A stretch of 64,000 nt of DNA from Persicimonas caeni. GTDB taxonomy: Bacteria; Myxococcota_A; Bradymonadia; Bradymonadales; Bradymonadaceae. The notes below the pieces were generated by a model. That model made no database searches. It was not told where the DNA came from and worked only from the letters and a program-made list of their open reading frames with translations. Below, piece by piece: positions 13,201 to 20,719 of the stretch. Both the position numbers and the translations under genes were made by a program. The stretch covers positions 1,267,001 to 1,331,000 of the forward strand of contig NZ_CP041186.1 of NCBI RefSeq assembly GCF_006517175.1, read 5' to 3'. Positions within the stretch are counted from its first letter, which is position 1; every line of letters starts with the position of its first letter.

Positions 13201-13692
13201 TTGGTGTGGTTCAGCGATGATAGCGACGTCGATTTGCACCTGCGCGCGCCCAACGGCACCTGGTGGAGCATGAACAAGCCGCGTTGCAACTCCTCGGATC
13301 AGGGAACCGACTGCTTCTTCTGCGTGCCGAACCCCGATTGGGGAGCTGGCGGAGAGGGTTTGGCTGACGGCATCGCCGCCAACGACCCGGTGCTCGACGT
13401 CGACAATATCAACGGTTACGGCCCCGAGAACATCAACATGGACACCTTGTTCGACACCGCCTCGTCGATGCGCGTGGGCGTCCACTACTTCTCCGACAAG
13501 GGTGCCGGAGACGTCTCGGCCCGCTTGCGCATCTACGTAGCCGGCGTGCTGCAATTCGAGGAGACCAAGACCTTGTCGTGCGATGATTTCTGGGAGGTCG
13601 CCGACATCGACGTCTCCAATGCGGGTACCGTGGTCAGCATCACCAACGTCGGCGGCAACCCCTCGGCGGACGGACGCGGCCAATGTCCGTAA
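10207..13692 (+). CDS. Giant Cys-rich lipoprotein, 8-Cys repeat array plus PKD domain (paralogue 2)
   Basis: 1161 residues from ATG 10207 (ATG 10210 is equally possible). The lipobox is V-V-S-G-C. The N-terminal MopE-like segment matches paralogue 1. About thirteen to fourteen 54-residue, 8-Cys repeats follow (residues about 160-895), against about eight in paralogue 1. The C-terminus differs: a PKD-type beta domain (about 897-990, with D-A-G-A-D-Q and L-D-G-S-N-S-S-D-P) and a final domain with D-V-D-L-H-L that resembles YfaP/DUF2135-like beta domains. So it looks like a repeat stalk carrying a carbohydrate- or protein-binding head on the cell surface (inference). Two internal repeat pairs are almost identical at the DNA level. 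Confidence 0.87.
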   Translation: MMTDRRYLARSFWLALALILYLVVSGCGGCDETAGRGTNNGTSGADGGDVTDCDDGDSDGFGVGGNCLSEQLDCDDSDSAINPGADEVCGDGVDNNCDGQIDEDCERCTDGETRQCGSDVGACEMGTQTCSEGAWGECEGEVRSAPETCDGVDNDCDGEVDEDPQQTLCNDGSKCNGVEVCQAGTCVDSEPVDCSHLDEPCFEGVCLEKDGSCSQQMIPDGTTCEDGNFCTVDGVCQQGVCETSPRDCSGESDQCNTGVCDEDADACVPQPVSDGTTCDDGAFCTVGDSCQAGTCEGSTRDCSGAGDQCNDGICDEQADSCVPQPIADGTECDDGAYCTVGDSCQAGQCTAGAPRQCGASGGSCRTGVCDEQADSCTGDPVADGTPCNDGQFCTVSDSCSAGTCVGGAPKDCSGAGDQCNDGVCDESNNRCEASPKPDGTTCDDGAFCTVSDTCSSGTCGGSTRDCSGAGDQCNDGTCDEQADSCVPRPVSDGTTCDDGAFCTVSDTCSSGTCGGSARACAWAGDQCNDGVCDEQAGACVADPVQDGTTCDDGAFCTVNDACTAGSCGGAARDCSGAGDQCNDGVCDDNSDSCVAQPVQDGTTCDDGAFCTVSDVCTSGTCGGAARDCSAAGDQCNDGVCDDQADTCVPDPLPDGTTCDDSAFCTVNDQCTAGSCGGAARDCSAAGDQCNDGVCDEQASACVASPKVDGTTCDDSTFCTVNDQCTAGNCGGAARDCSAAGDQCNDGVCDDQADTCVPDPLPDGTTCDDSAFCTVNDQCTAGSCGGAARDCSAVGDQCNDGVCDDQADACVQSAKADGTTCDDGVFCTGTDYCMSGSCTGDALDCSTYDTQCGVGTCDESQQMCYSDATSADGTSCDDGDVCTANDSCQSGVCESSPSTPIADAGADQSGIPPNTTVQLDGSNSSDPHGQALSYSWNFASRPTGSSASFSDPTAESPTFLADVAGTYEACLTVTDSDGCSSATDCMTVTVEPDKDLHIELVWFSDDSDVDLHLRAPNGTWWSMNKPRCNSSDQGTDCFFCVPNPDWGAGGEGLADGIAANDPVLDVDNINGYGPENINMDTLFDTASSMRVGVHYFSDKGAGDVSARLRIYVAGVLQFEETKTLSCDDFWEVADIDVSNAGTVVSITNVGGNPSADGRGQCP
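12089..12580 (+). repeat. Near-identical 162-bp repeat units inside paralogue 2
   Basis: The stretch beginning at 12089 recurs 324 bp later (two 162-bp units) with one base difference over about 165 bp, while other units in the gene are more diverged. This indicates recent unit duplication or gene conversion. Confidence 0.85.
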
Positions 13693-13714
13693 ACGTGACC
13701 GATGCTTGTGGCCT

Positions 13715-13748
13715 GTGACGGCTCCGAGGCGAACCTCGGAGCCGTCAC
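13715..13748. terminator. Strong hairpin after paralogue 2
   Basis: Perfect 15-bp stem (13715-13729 with 13734-13748) capped by a CGAA tetraloop, 22 bp past the stop at 13692. There is no T-run, so it may be an intrinsic terminator of atypical form or an RNA-stabilising 3' hairpin. Confidence 0.65.
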
Positions 13749-13766
13749 GGGCGCTCACTCCTGTGG

Positions 13767-13796
13767 TTGCTCCCCTCCCCCTCTTGCAGCTATAAA
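13767..13796 (+). promoter_or_regulatory. Candidate promoter for mtnP
   Basis: TTGCTC, an 18-bp spacer rich in C, then a perfect-looking TATAAA at 13791-13796, about 40 bp before the mtnP ATG. Pattern-only evidence. Confidence 0.45.
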
Positions 13797-13836
13797 GGCA
13801 GCGGTCTGTTCACCCGAATAACTCGAGAGGAATCCC

Positions 13837-14733
13837 ATGAGCGACATCTACTCCCACCTTGGCGACGAGCGTGTCCCGATCGGCGTGATCGGCGGCAGCG
13901 GCCTTTACGAAATGGACGGCCTCGAAATCATCGAGGAGCGCGAGGTCGACACGCCCTTCGGCAAGCCGAGCGCGCCGATCACCATCGCCAAGGTCGAAGG
14001 TCGACGCGTGGCGTTTTTGCCGCGCCACGGGCAGCACCACGAGTACGTCGCTTCGACGGTGCCCTATCGGGCCAATATCTGGGCGCTCAAAGAGTTGGGA
14101 GTCTTCTGGTTGGTCACCGTCAGCGCGGTGGGCTCGCTCAAAGAGGAGATCGTGCCCGGCGAGCACTTCGTCATCCCCGACCAGATCATCGACAAGACCT
14201 ACCGACGCCCGAACACCCTCTACAAGGACGTGGCCGTGCACGTGGGGTTGAGCTATCCGTTCCACCCGATGATGCGTGAGATTGTGTTGGGCGCGTGCCG
14301 CGACGAAGGGATCGAGACCCACGACGGCGGCACCTACGTGTGCATGGAGGGCCCGGCGTTCAGCACCAAGGCCGAAAGTGAGCTGCACCGCCAGTGGGGC
14401 GCCAGCCTCATCGGCATGACCGCGATGCCCGAGGCCCGCCTCGCCCGTGAAGCCGAGATGTGCTACGCGACCATCGCCCTGCCGACCGATTACGACGTGT
14501 GGTACGAGTCCGATCACGTCGACATCGGCGAGGTCATGGCCAACATGAAACGAAACATTTCCAACGTGCGCGGCGTCTTAAGGCGGGTGATCCCGAGCAT
14601 CCCGCTGGAGCAGGAAGCCGATTGCGACGCCAGCCACGCTTTGCAGTACGCGATCGTGACCCATCCGGAGGCGATTTCGGAATCTAGCCTGGAGCAGTTC
14701 CGTTTGACGTTAGGAAAGTATATCGAATCATGA
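13837..14733 (+). CDS. mtnP: S-methyl-5'-thioadenosine phosphorylase
   Basis: 298 residues, typical length. The enzyme splits methylthioadenosine with phosphate to adenine and methylthioribose-1-phosphate, the first step of methionine salvage. Family marks: I-G-V-I-G-G-S-G-L-Y near residue 8, the phosphate-binding R-H-G near 66-69 (L-P-R-H-G-Q-H-H), the segment V-C-M-E-G-P-A-F-S-T near 170 and G-M-T-A-M-P-E near 193. GAGAGGAAT precedes the ATG. It ends in an ATGA overlap with a 27-codon ORF and so may be translationally coupled to the genes below it. It complements mtnB at 4460. Confidence 0.93.
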   Translation: MSDIYSHLGDERVPIGVIGGSGLYEMDGLEIIEEREVDTPFGKPSAPITIAKVEGRRVAFLPRHGQHHEYVASTVPYRANIWALKELGVFWLVTVSAVGSLKEEIVPGEHFVIPDQIIDKTYRRPNTLYKDVAVHVGLSYPFHPMMREIVLGACRDEGIETHDGGTYVCMEGPAFSTKAESELHRQWGASLIGMTAMPEARLAREAEMCYATIALPTDYDVWYESDHVDIGEVMANMKRNISNVRGVLRRVIPSIPLEQEADCDASHALQYAIVTHPEAISESSLEQFRLTLGKYIES

Positions 14734-14813
14734 TCTGCCGCGGCTGTCCGATGACCTGTCGGGCCGACCGCGATCGCGATGGCTCAATGACCGCACGGCG
14801 AGTAGACCGATGA
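14730..14813 (+). CDS. Candidate 27-residue Cys-containing micro-ORF
   Basis: ATG 14730 overlaps the mtnP stop in an ATGA, and its own TGA overlaps the ATG of the next gene, again as ATGA. It encodes 27 residues: a start with C-x(2)-C-x(3)-C, then an Arg/Asp-rich tail. The double 4-nt overlap is the pattern of translational coupling, but the frame is too short for coding statistics to be decisive. No known family recognised. Confidence 0.4.
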   Translation: MICRGCPMTCRADRDRDGSMTARRVDR

Positions 14814-15088
14814 CATCGAATTGCAAGGACGCCCACGAACACGGCGGCGAGAAACGCTGCAACGGGGCACTGAAACACCTGGTCGATTACCTCGAAGGCG
14901 AGCTCGACCAGTCCGAGCGCGATGCCCTCGAGGCGCACTTTTCGGATTGCAGTCCGTGCATGCGCTTTTTGGAGACCTACCGCTCGACGGGCAAGATCTG
15001 CAAGAGTGCGCTCGAGCGCGAGATGCCCGCGCAGATGAAGCAATCACTGCTCGAGTTTCTGCGCACGCAAACCAAGACAGGCTCTTGA
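14810..15088 (+). CDS. Stand-alone zinc-finger anti-sigma-like protein
   Basis: 92 residues. The core is L-x(2)-Y-L-E-G-E-L followed by H-F-S-D-C-S-P-C, the H-x(3)-C-x(2)-C signature of zf-HC2/ZAS anti-sigma domains that bind ECF sigma factors and often sense oxidation. An additional Cys lies N-terminal. There is no transmembrane segment and no sigma factor gene next to it, which is unusual: most such proteins are co-transcribed with their sigma. Start is fixed by the ATGA overlap with the micro-ORF. A partner sigma elsewhere in the genome is inference. Confidence 0.78.
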   Translation: MTSNCKDAHEHGGEKRCNGALKHLVDYLEGELDQSERDALEAHFSDCSPCMRFLETYRSTGKICKSALEREMPAQMKQSLLEFLRTQTKTGS

Positions 15089-15154
15089 TTTCAACATCGC
15101 CGCTCGTGTACCACGAGGGCGTCGAATTTCGTTGTATCCAACAGAGAGTAAGCC

Positions 15155-15481
15155 GTGGCTGACGATTCGAAATTTACTGGATATTTCCAAGCACTTCTTT
15201 GGACCTGCACCTCGTGCGGCTATGTCCGTGAGGGCGGCCAGCCCAAGATGGAGTGCCAGTTCTGCGAGGCCTACAAGACCTCGTTCATCGACATCCCGCA
15301 GCACCTCGAAGCCAAGGTGCGCGAGGAATTCCCCGAGCTTCCGCCCAACCACATCGACTGCCGCAACCGGCGCCTCGAGCTGATGAAGGACGACAACGCC
15401 TTCCGTAAGTTCCGCGTGGCCGGACGTGTGTTGCCGTCGCAATCGGGCACGAATATCGACCCCTCCGAGTTTGAAGCGTAA
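15155..15481 (+). CDS. Rubredoxin-like zinc/iron ribbon protein
   Basis: 108 residues. Near residues 18-37 it has C-T-S-C-G-Y-V and C-Q-F-C, spaced as in rubredoxin and the rubrerythrin C-terminal domain, so it should bind one Fe or Zn by four cysteines. The remainder (about residues 45-108) is charged and not recognised; it contains one more Cys. A redox-carrier role is inference. It overlaps or abuts the start of rarA, suggesting co-transcription. Confidence 0.75.
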   Translation: MADDSKFTGYFQALLWTCTSCGYVREGGQPKMECQFCEAYKTSFIDIPQHLEAKVREEFPELPPNHIDCRNRRLELMKDDNAFRKFRVAGRVLPSQSGTNIDPSEFEA

Positions 15482-16787
15482 CGACGACTCCAGACGCCCG
15501 CCGCTTGCCGAGCGGATGCGCCCGCGCACTCTGAACGAGTTCGTGGGCCAAGAGCATCTGCTGGGCAAGCACAAATTCTTGGCCAACGCTCTACGGAGCG
15601 GCAAGCTGCCAAGCCTGATCTTTTGGGGCCCTCCCGGCTCCGGAAAGACCACCCTCGCCAAATTGCTGGCCAACCAGGTCGACGCCGAGTTCATCTCGTT
15701 GTCGGCGGTCTTGAGCGGTGTCAAAGACATCCGCCGCGAGGTCGCCCGCGCCCAAAAGGCCGGCCCGCTCTTTCGCAAGACGACGATCCTGTTCGTCGAC
15801 GAGATCCACCGCTTCAACAAGGCCCAGCAGGACGCGCTTTTGCCCCACGTCGAGCGCGGCACGATCACGCTCATCGGCGCGACCACCGAGAACCCGAGCT
15901 TCGAGGTCAACTCGGCGCTCTTGTCGCGCTGCAAGACGCTGGTGTTGGAGGCGCTCGACGACGAGCACCTGGGCGAGATTTTGGAGCGCGCGCTCGAAGA
16001 CACCTCGCGAGGCTTGGGCGACCTGGACGTCAAGCTGACCAGCCAGGCGCGCGAGGCGATCGTGCAAGCTGCATCGGGTGACGCGCGCATCGCGCTGAAC
16101 ACGCTCGAGACCGCCGCGCGAGCCGTGGCGGCCGCAGATCGCCAGGCCATCCGTCACGGGGACATCGAAGAGGCGCTCCAGCGGCGCATGATCCTGTACG
16201 ACAAGGCCGGCGAGCAGCACTACAACACGGTCAGCGCGTTCATCAAAAGCATGCGCGGCAGCGACCCCGACGCCGCGCTCTACTACATGAACCGCATGCT
16301 CGAAGGCGGCGAAGACCCGCTATTCGTGTTTCGGCGCATCCTGATCTTTGCCAGCGAAGACATCGGCAACGCCGACCCGCAGGCGATCCAAGTGGCGCTA
16401 AGCTGCATGCAGGCATTCCAGTCGATGGGCATGCCCGAGGGCGTGTTGCCGATGACCCAGGCGGTCACCTACCTGGCCTGCGCCCCCAAATCGAACGCGG
16501 TGATCACCGCCTACGGCAAGTCACGCAAGGCGGCGCTGGAGCACGGCAACCTCCCCATCCCAAAGCATATCGTCAACGCCCCCACCCAACTGCACAAACA
16601 GCTCGGCCATGGCCGCGGCTACAAATACCCCCACAATTTCGACGGCAATTACGTCCGAGAAGACTACCTGCCCGAAAAGCTCGTCGGCCAGCGCTACTAC
16701 GAGCCGTCCGACAACGGCTACGAGGCCGAGATGGGCGAGCGTTTGCGCGAGTGGCGCGACGCGTCGGGCTCATCCGAGGAAGAGTAA
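15471..16787 (+). CDS. rarA: Replication-associated recombination protein A (AAA+ ATPase)
   Basis: About 438 residues, family length. RarA (MgsA) acts at stalled replication forks and is related to clamp-loader subunits and RuvB. Visible: P-L-A-E-R-M-R-P-R-T-L near the N-terminus, Walker A G-P-P-G-S-G-K-T-T near residue 50, Walker B I-L-F-V-D-E-I-H-R-F near 108, and sensor 1 G-A-T-T-E-N-P-S. The frame opens at GTG 15426, but TTG 15471 gives an N-terminus that fits the family better; ATG 15516 would cut into the conserved start. It overlaps the end of the rubredoxin-like gene by 11 bp. Confidence 0.92.
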   Translation: MKRNDDSRRPPLAERMRPRTLNEFVGQEHLLGKHKFLANALRSGKLPSLIFWGPPGSGKTTLAKLLANQVDAEFISLSAVLSGVKDIRREVARAQKAGPLFRKTTILFVDEIHRFNKAQQDALLPHVERGTITLIGATTENPSFEVNSALLSRCKTLVLEALDDEHLGEILERALEDTSRGLGDLDVKLTSQAREAIVQAASGDARIALNTLETAARAVAAADRQAIRHGDIEEALQRRMILYDKAGEQHYNTVSAFIKSMRGSDPDAALYYMNRMLEGGEDPLFVFRRILIFASEDIGNADPQAIQVALSCMQAFQSMGMPEGVLPMTQAVTYLACAPKSNAVITAYGKSRKAALEHGNLPIPKHIVNAPTQLHKQLGHGRGYKYPHNFDGNYVREDYLPEKLVGQRYYEPSDNGYEAEMGERLREWRDASGSSEEE

Positions 16788-16863
16788 TCACCACGGGGAG
16801 CACGGGGGACACGGGGAAAAGAAAAAAGAGTAGTTCTCCGTGTACCCGTGAGCCCCGTGGTGA
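16788..16863. terminator. Long imperfect hairpin between convergent rarA and a lipoprotein gene
   Basis: 28-nt arms (16788-16815 with 16836-16863) pair with few mismatches and start one base after the rarA stop codon. The left arm is a chain of C-A-C-G-G-G-G units. It likely serves as a bidirectional terminator. Confidence 0.65.
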
Positions 16864-16871
16864 ATTCACCG

Positions 16872-19800
16872 TTACTGATCGACACCCACGCCGCGCGATT
16901 CGGTCGGCGTGGCGTTGTCGGGTTGTTGCCACACCAAGTTGTTGCCGATGACGCTCGGGTCGAGGTTGGGGCGGGTGTAGGTGTCGGCGTTGCTGCCGGT
17001 CTCCAAGAAGACGCCCACGGTGAGGGCGCCGTCGAGTTCGGCGCCCTGGGGCACGGCGTTGTCGGCGTAGCCCCAGGTGGTCGGCGAGGTCGACGAGTGG
17101 GCGTCGAGGCCGTCGGCGAAAAAAGCAAAGCCGTAGCCGCCGTCGAGGCCCACGCCGCCGCCGGGCGTCATGTAGGTGACAGTGTCGTCGCCGCCGGCGT
17201 CGTGGAAAAAGCCCCAGCCGAGCGTGCGGCCGGTGCCCTGGCCGTTTTGGATGATGATCGAGTTCTGGTTGTACTCGTCGGAGCCTGCCTCCTCGAGGAA
17301 GACGCCGGCGGCGAAGAGTTCGCCGGAGCCCTGCACGAGGGCGCGGCCTTCGTAAACGTCGTCGCCGGCGGCGTCGGCCAGCACGCCCACGCCGCGTACC
17401 GAACCGAAGCCCTGAGCGTTGGTGGCGGCGGTATAGGTGTCCAGCCCTGCGCGGTCACGAAGGAGGCCCAAGCCCCCTGCCAAGCCGGTGGTCTGAGCGT
17501 CGGAGGCGATGCCCGCGCCTGCTCCCTGCGCCAGGTTTCGGTTCGAGCGGGCCCGGTCGGCGAGCGACAGGTACAACACCCCGTCACCGCCGGCCACGCC
17601 GGTGACCGCCTCGTAGTTGTCTGCGCCGTCGACGTCGCTCAAGACGCCTGCGCCGGCGGCGGTGCCGAAGCCCTGACCGGCGTGCCAGACGCGATAGTCG
17701 TCCGCGCCCCCGGCGTCCCACAAGACCCCGAGGCCTTTGAGCGCCGCGCCCTGGCTGAGCGCTTCGGCGTCGTATTCGTCGACGCCGCCGTCATCGAAGA
17801 GCACGCCGACGCCGAGAATGGCGGCGCCCTGGCTCATGCGCAGGCTCTGGTAGGAGTCATCTTGACCGCCCTGGTCGACAAGAAGACCAATGCCCAAACG
17901 CCCTGCCCCTTGGCGAGCGCTCGTCGAGAGCGACACGGGACCGTTGTTCAGACTCAGCGGACCGGAAGGGGCCTGACGGCCGTCGGCGTCCGATGCCAAC
18001 AATTCGGGCGCGTCGTTGGGATCGGTCACCTCAGCGTACGTGTAGGTGTCCTGGCCGTCCAAATCGACGGCCACCGCCACTCCGTTGCCCACGCTCTGAT
18101 TAGCGGCGACCGGAAGCCTGTAGGTGTCGTTTCCGCCCGCGTCGATGATCACGGCGATCTCGCCGGCGAGCGCGGTGTTGGTTGCGGGGTCGTAGACAGT
18201 GTCTCCTGCATCGCCCAAGACGACTTTTCCGGCCGGGGTGTCGACCACGTAGGTGAAGCCGGTCCAGGTGCTCGGCCCGCTCGCCGACGCCGTCGCACTC
18301 TCGATGGTGGCGCTCAGGTCGGCAGCAGCCTGCACGAGCTCCTCGACGGGAAATGAGGCGTATTTCGCAGCCAGCGTCGCGTCCGACAAGTCCGGCACGG
18401 CTGCAAGTTGGGTGGCGGTGCCCGGAAGCAGCAAGTAGGGCGCGCCTTCAAAGGCGGCCAGACGATCCGACTGACTCCACCCGGCGTTTTGCAGCGCCGT
18501 GTTACGCGCGGCCAAGGCGTCGGCGGTCGCCGAGATGATCGGCGCGGCCACATCTTGGAAGCCTGCGGGTACGTTCTGCGCCTGGGTCTCGAGCTGGGTC
18601 GTATCGGGCGTGCCGCCCGCCTGGGTGATGAGTTGGGCGACGGCCTGGGTGAGCTTCGTCTCCGAGCCGGGGTAGGTATAGGTCTGCGCCGTGCCGGTGA
18701 TCGACAGGCCGAGGGTGCTCGCGCCGGCGCTGATCGCCGCGCTCGGCGTGTTCTGCGTGGCATCGAGCGTGGCGATATAGCCCTCGAGCGTGGCCACCGC
18801 GCCGAGCGGAAGCTCGACGAGTTCCTCGAGCAAGTCGCTCGCCAACGGGGTGTCGACCAGCTGCGAGAGCGTCTGGGCGAGGCTCGGGTCGAGCCACAGA
18901 TCACATTGGCTCACGCCGATGGTGGTCAACGCCCGACTCCAGGCGGTGCTCAGCGCGCCGCTCAATTGCGGCGTGGCCGCGCACTCGCATTGCTCGGGGA
19001 TGCAGATATTCGAGCCATCGGGCCCGGACGTGCAGCGCTGGCCGGCGTCGCAGTCGGTGTCCGCGGTGCAAGCGCGCGAGCAGAACCCGTCGAGGTTGCC
19101 ATCCTGCACGCAGATACTCGCGCTGCTCGGGCACGAGCGCTGACCGGAGCCGCAGGGGCGACCGACGGCGCTGCTCGCGTCGCTGAGCGTACCGCAGGTC
19201 AGCGGGCCGCCCAGGTCATCCGCCAAGCAGAGCTTGCGCAGGTTCGTCTCGACGCACGACTCGCCCGTCGGGCAGTTGGCGTCGCTCGTGCAGATCTCTT
19301 CGCAGGTGCCGGCGGTTCCCGCGCGGCGGGTGGTGCAGGCGGTGACTACGTTGTCGCAGTCGGCGGCCCAAGAGTCGCCCGAGCAAGCACGACCGGGCAC
19401 CACACATTGGGTCGACACCGGGTCGCAAAGCTCGCCTTCGGCGCAGCCGACCACGGTGCAGTCCTGCTGCAGCTCGGTGCACTCGCCGCTGACGGGGTCA
19501 CAGACGCCGCCCGGGTAGCAAGAGGTGCCGTAGCACATGTCGCAGCTCTGGCCCGTCGGGATGCAAATCGACAGCGTGGTGCCCTGCAGGCGATTGCACT
19601 GGTAGTTCTCGGTGCACACGTCCGGGTCATCCGAACAGTCTTGCCAGCAGTGGGCGCCGTCGCCGATGCCCAGGTTCAGGCAGACATCGGTTTGGCCGCC
19701 GCACTCCGCGTTGCTCGTGCACCCTTTTTCGCAATAGCCGTATTCGGAGGCCTCGCACTGGCCGGTGAGCCCGTTGCAGTTTTCGCCCGACGCACAGTCG

Positions 19801-20531
19801 ACCCCGGCGCAACGGTCCACGCAGGTGCTCGACAGCGGAAAGCAGATGCCCTCGGTGGTGTCCTCTTCTTCGGTGAGCGGAGAGCAGAAGTAGTTGACCG
19901 GGCACTCGGAGACTTCGGCCTGCGGGTTGCAGCCGGGGAGGCAGGCGCGCTCGTCGGCTCCGGGCATATTGATGCAGATATCTTCGGGTCCGTCACCGCA
20001 GATGCTCGACGTGGTGCATCCGGTGTCGCAGGTGCCCAGCGGCTCGATGCACTCGCCGGTCCATGGATCGCAGACTTCGCCGTCTGCGCAATCAGCCTCG
20101 CTGCAGCGATCTTCGCACGTGAGCTCTTCGGGCACGCACTGGTAAACCGTGCCCGTCTGGTCGATGGAGGCGCACAAAAAGCCGCCGGGACAAGGCGTCT
20201 CGGCGTCCGGGTCGCAGGACTGTGCGCAGGCTTGGTCACCGGCCGGGTACTGCAGGCAACGGTCCTCGGCGCCACCGCACTGCGAATCGTCGGTGCAGGG
20301 TTGGCACAGAAACCCGAGATCGTCGGCGTCGGCGTCGTCTGCGTCGTTCGCGTCCACCTCGACATCGGTCACGTCGTCGGCATCCGACTCCACGTCGCCG
20401 GCGTCGACGACATCGGCCGCGTCCGTGCCCGTATCATCGGCAGGTTGGTTGTTGGTGTCGTCGCCACAGGCCGAGACAGCCAGCGCGAAGACGAGGAGGA
20501 GGACCCAACAGAGGCGCGGGAGGGACTTCAT
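16872..20531 (-). CDS. Cys-rich lipoprotein with QG-GG-D-Y solenoid-like repeats
   Basis: 1219 residues from ATG 20531. Signal peptide with lipobox A-V-S-A-C, then an Asp/Val/Ala-rich linker. Residues about 60-520 hold dozens of Cys in EGF-like spacing (C-x-D-x-C-x-G-x-x-C). Residues about 520-770 are Cys-poor, Ala/Thr-rich and probably helical. Residues about 770-1120 contain at least eight units of about 26-30 residues of the form Q-G-x(5)-G-x-G-x-L-x-D-x-x-G-x-D-x-Y, suggestive of a beta-solenoid. I do not recognise this repeat as a named family. Surface location is likely; function unknown. Its promoter shares the divergent region with the gene at 20720. Confidence 0.85.
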   Translation of the reverse strand: MKSLPRLCWVLLLVFALAVSACGDDTNNQPADDTGTDAADVVDAGDVESDADDVTDVEVDANDADDADADDLGFLCQPCTDDSQCGGAEDRCLQYPAGDQACAQSCDPDAETPCPGGFLCASIDQTGTVYQCVPEELTCEDRCSEADCADGEVCDPWTGECIEPLGTCDTGCTTSSICGDGPEDICINMPGADERACLPGCNPQAEVSECPVNYFCSPLTEEEDTTEGICFPLSSTCVDRCAGVDCASGENCNGLTGQCEASEYGYCEKGCTSNAECGGQTDVCLNLGIGDGAHCWQDCSDDPDVCTENYQCNRLQGTTLSICIPTGQSCDMCYGTSCYPGGVCDPVSGECTELQQDCTVVGCAEGELCDPVSTQCVVPGRACSGDSWAADCDNVVTACTTRRAGTAGTCEEICTSDANCPTGESCVETNLRKLCLADDLGGPLTCGTLSDASSAVGRPCGSGQRSCPSSASICVQDGNLDGFCSRACTADTDCDAGQRCTSGPDGSNICIPEQCECAATPQLSGALSTAWSRALTTIGVSQCDLWLDPSLAQTLSQLVDTPLASDLLEELVELPLGAVATLEGYIATLDATQNTPSAAISAGASTLGLSITGTAQTYTYPGSETKLTQAVAQLITQAGGTPDTTQLETQAQNVPAGFQDVAAPIISATADALAARNTALQNAGWSQSDRLAAFEGAPYLLLPGTATQLAAVPDLSDATLAAKYASFPVEELVQAAADLSATIESATASASGPSTWTGFTYVVDTPAGKVVLGDAGDTVYDPATNTALAGEIAVIIDAGGNDTYRLPVAANQSVGNGVAVAVDLDGQDTYTYAEVTDPNDAPELLASDADGRQAPSGPLSLNNGPVSLSTSARQGAGRLGIGLLVDQGGQDDSYQSLRMSQGAAILGVGVLFDDGGVDEYDAEALSQGAALKGLGVLWDAGGADDYRVWHAGQGFGTAAGAGVLSDVDGADNYEAVTGVAGGDGVLYLSLADRARSNRNLAQGAGAGIASDAQTTGLAGGLGLLRDRAGLDTYTAATNAQGFGSVRGVGVLADAAGDDVYEGRALVQGSGELFAAGVFLEEAGSDEYNQNSIIIQNGQGTGRTLGWGFFHDAGGDDTVTYMTPGGGVGLDGGYGFAFFADGLDAHSSTSPTTWGYADNAVPQGAELDGALTVGVFLETGSNADTYTRPNLDPSVIGNNLVWQQPDNATPTESRGVGVDQ

Positions 20532-20719
20532 GTGCAAATACCCAGTCGTTCAGTCAGTTTCATCGATACAGGGTACAATCGCTAGATTGGGTTGGAAAAT
20601 CAAGGTGGGACGCGCGCCTACACTGACCAACTTCTTGCAATCCAACACCATCCTAAGTACGTTGAGCCCCTGAATTCCCTATGATTTTGATTCAGTCATA
20701 TACGCAGGAGACGCAGTCG

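Noticed and set aside
18408-20585. 725-residue plus-strand frame opposite the solenoid-repeat lipoprotein
   Set aside because: Arg/Ala/Gly-rich composition typical of antisense frames in GC-rich DNA; no start signal.
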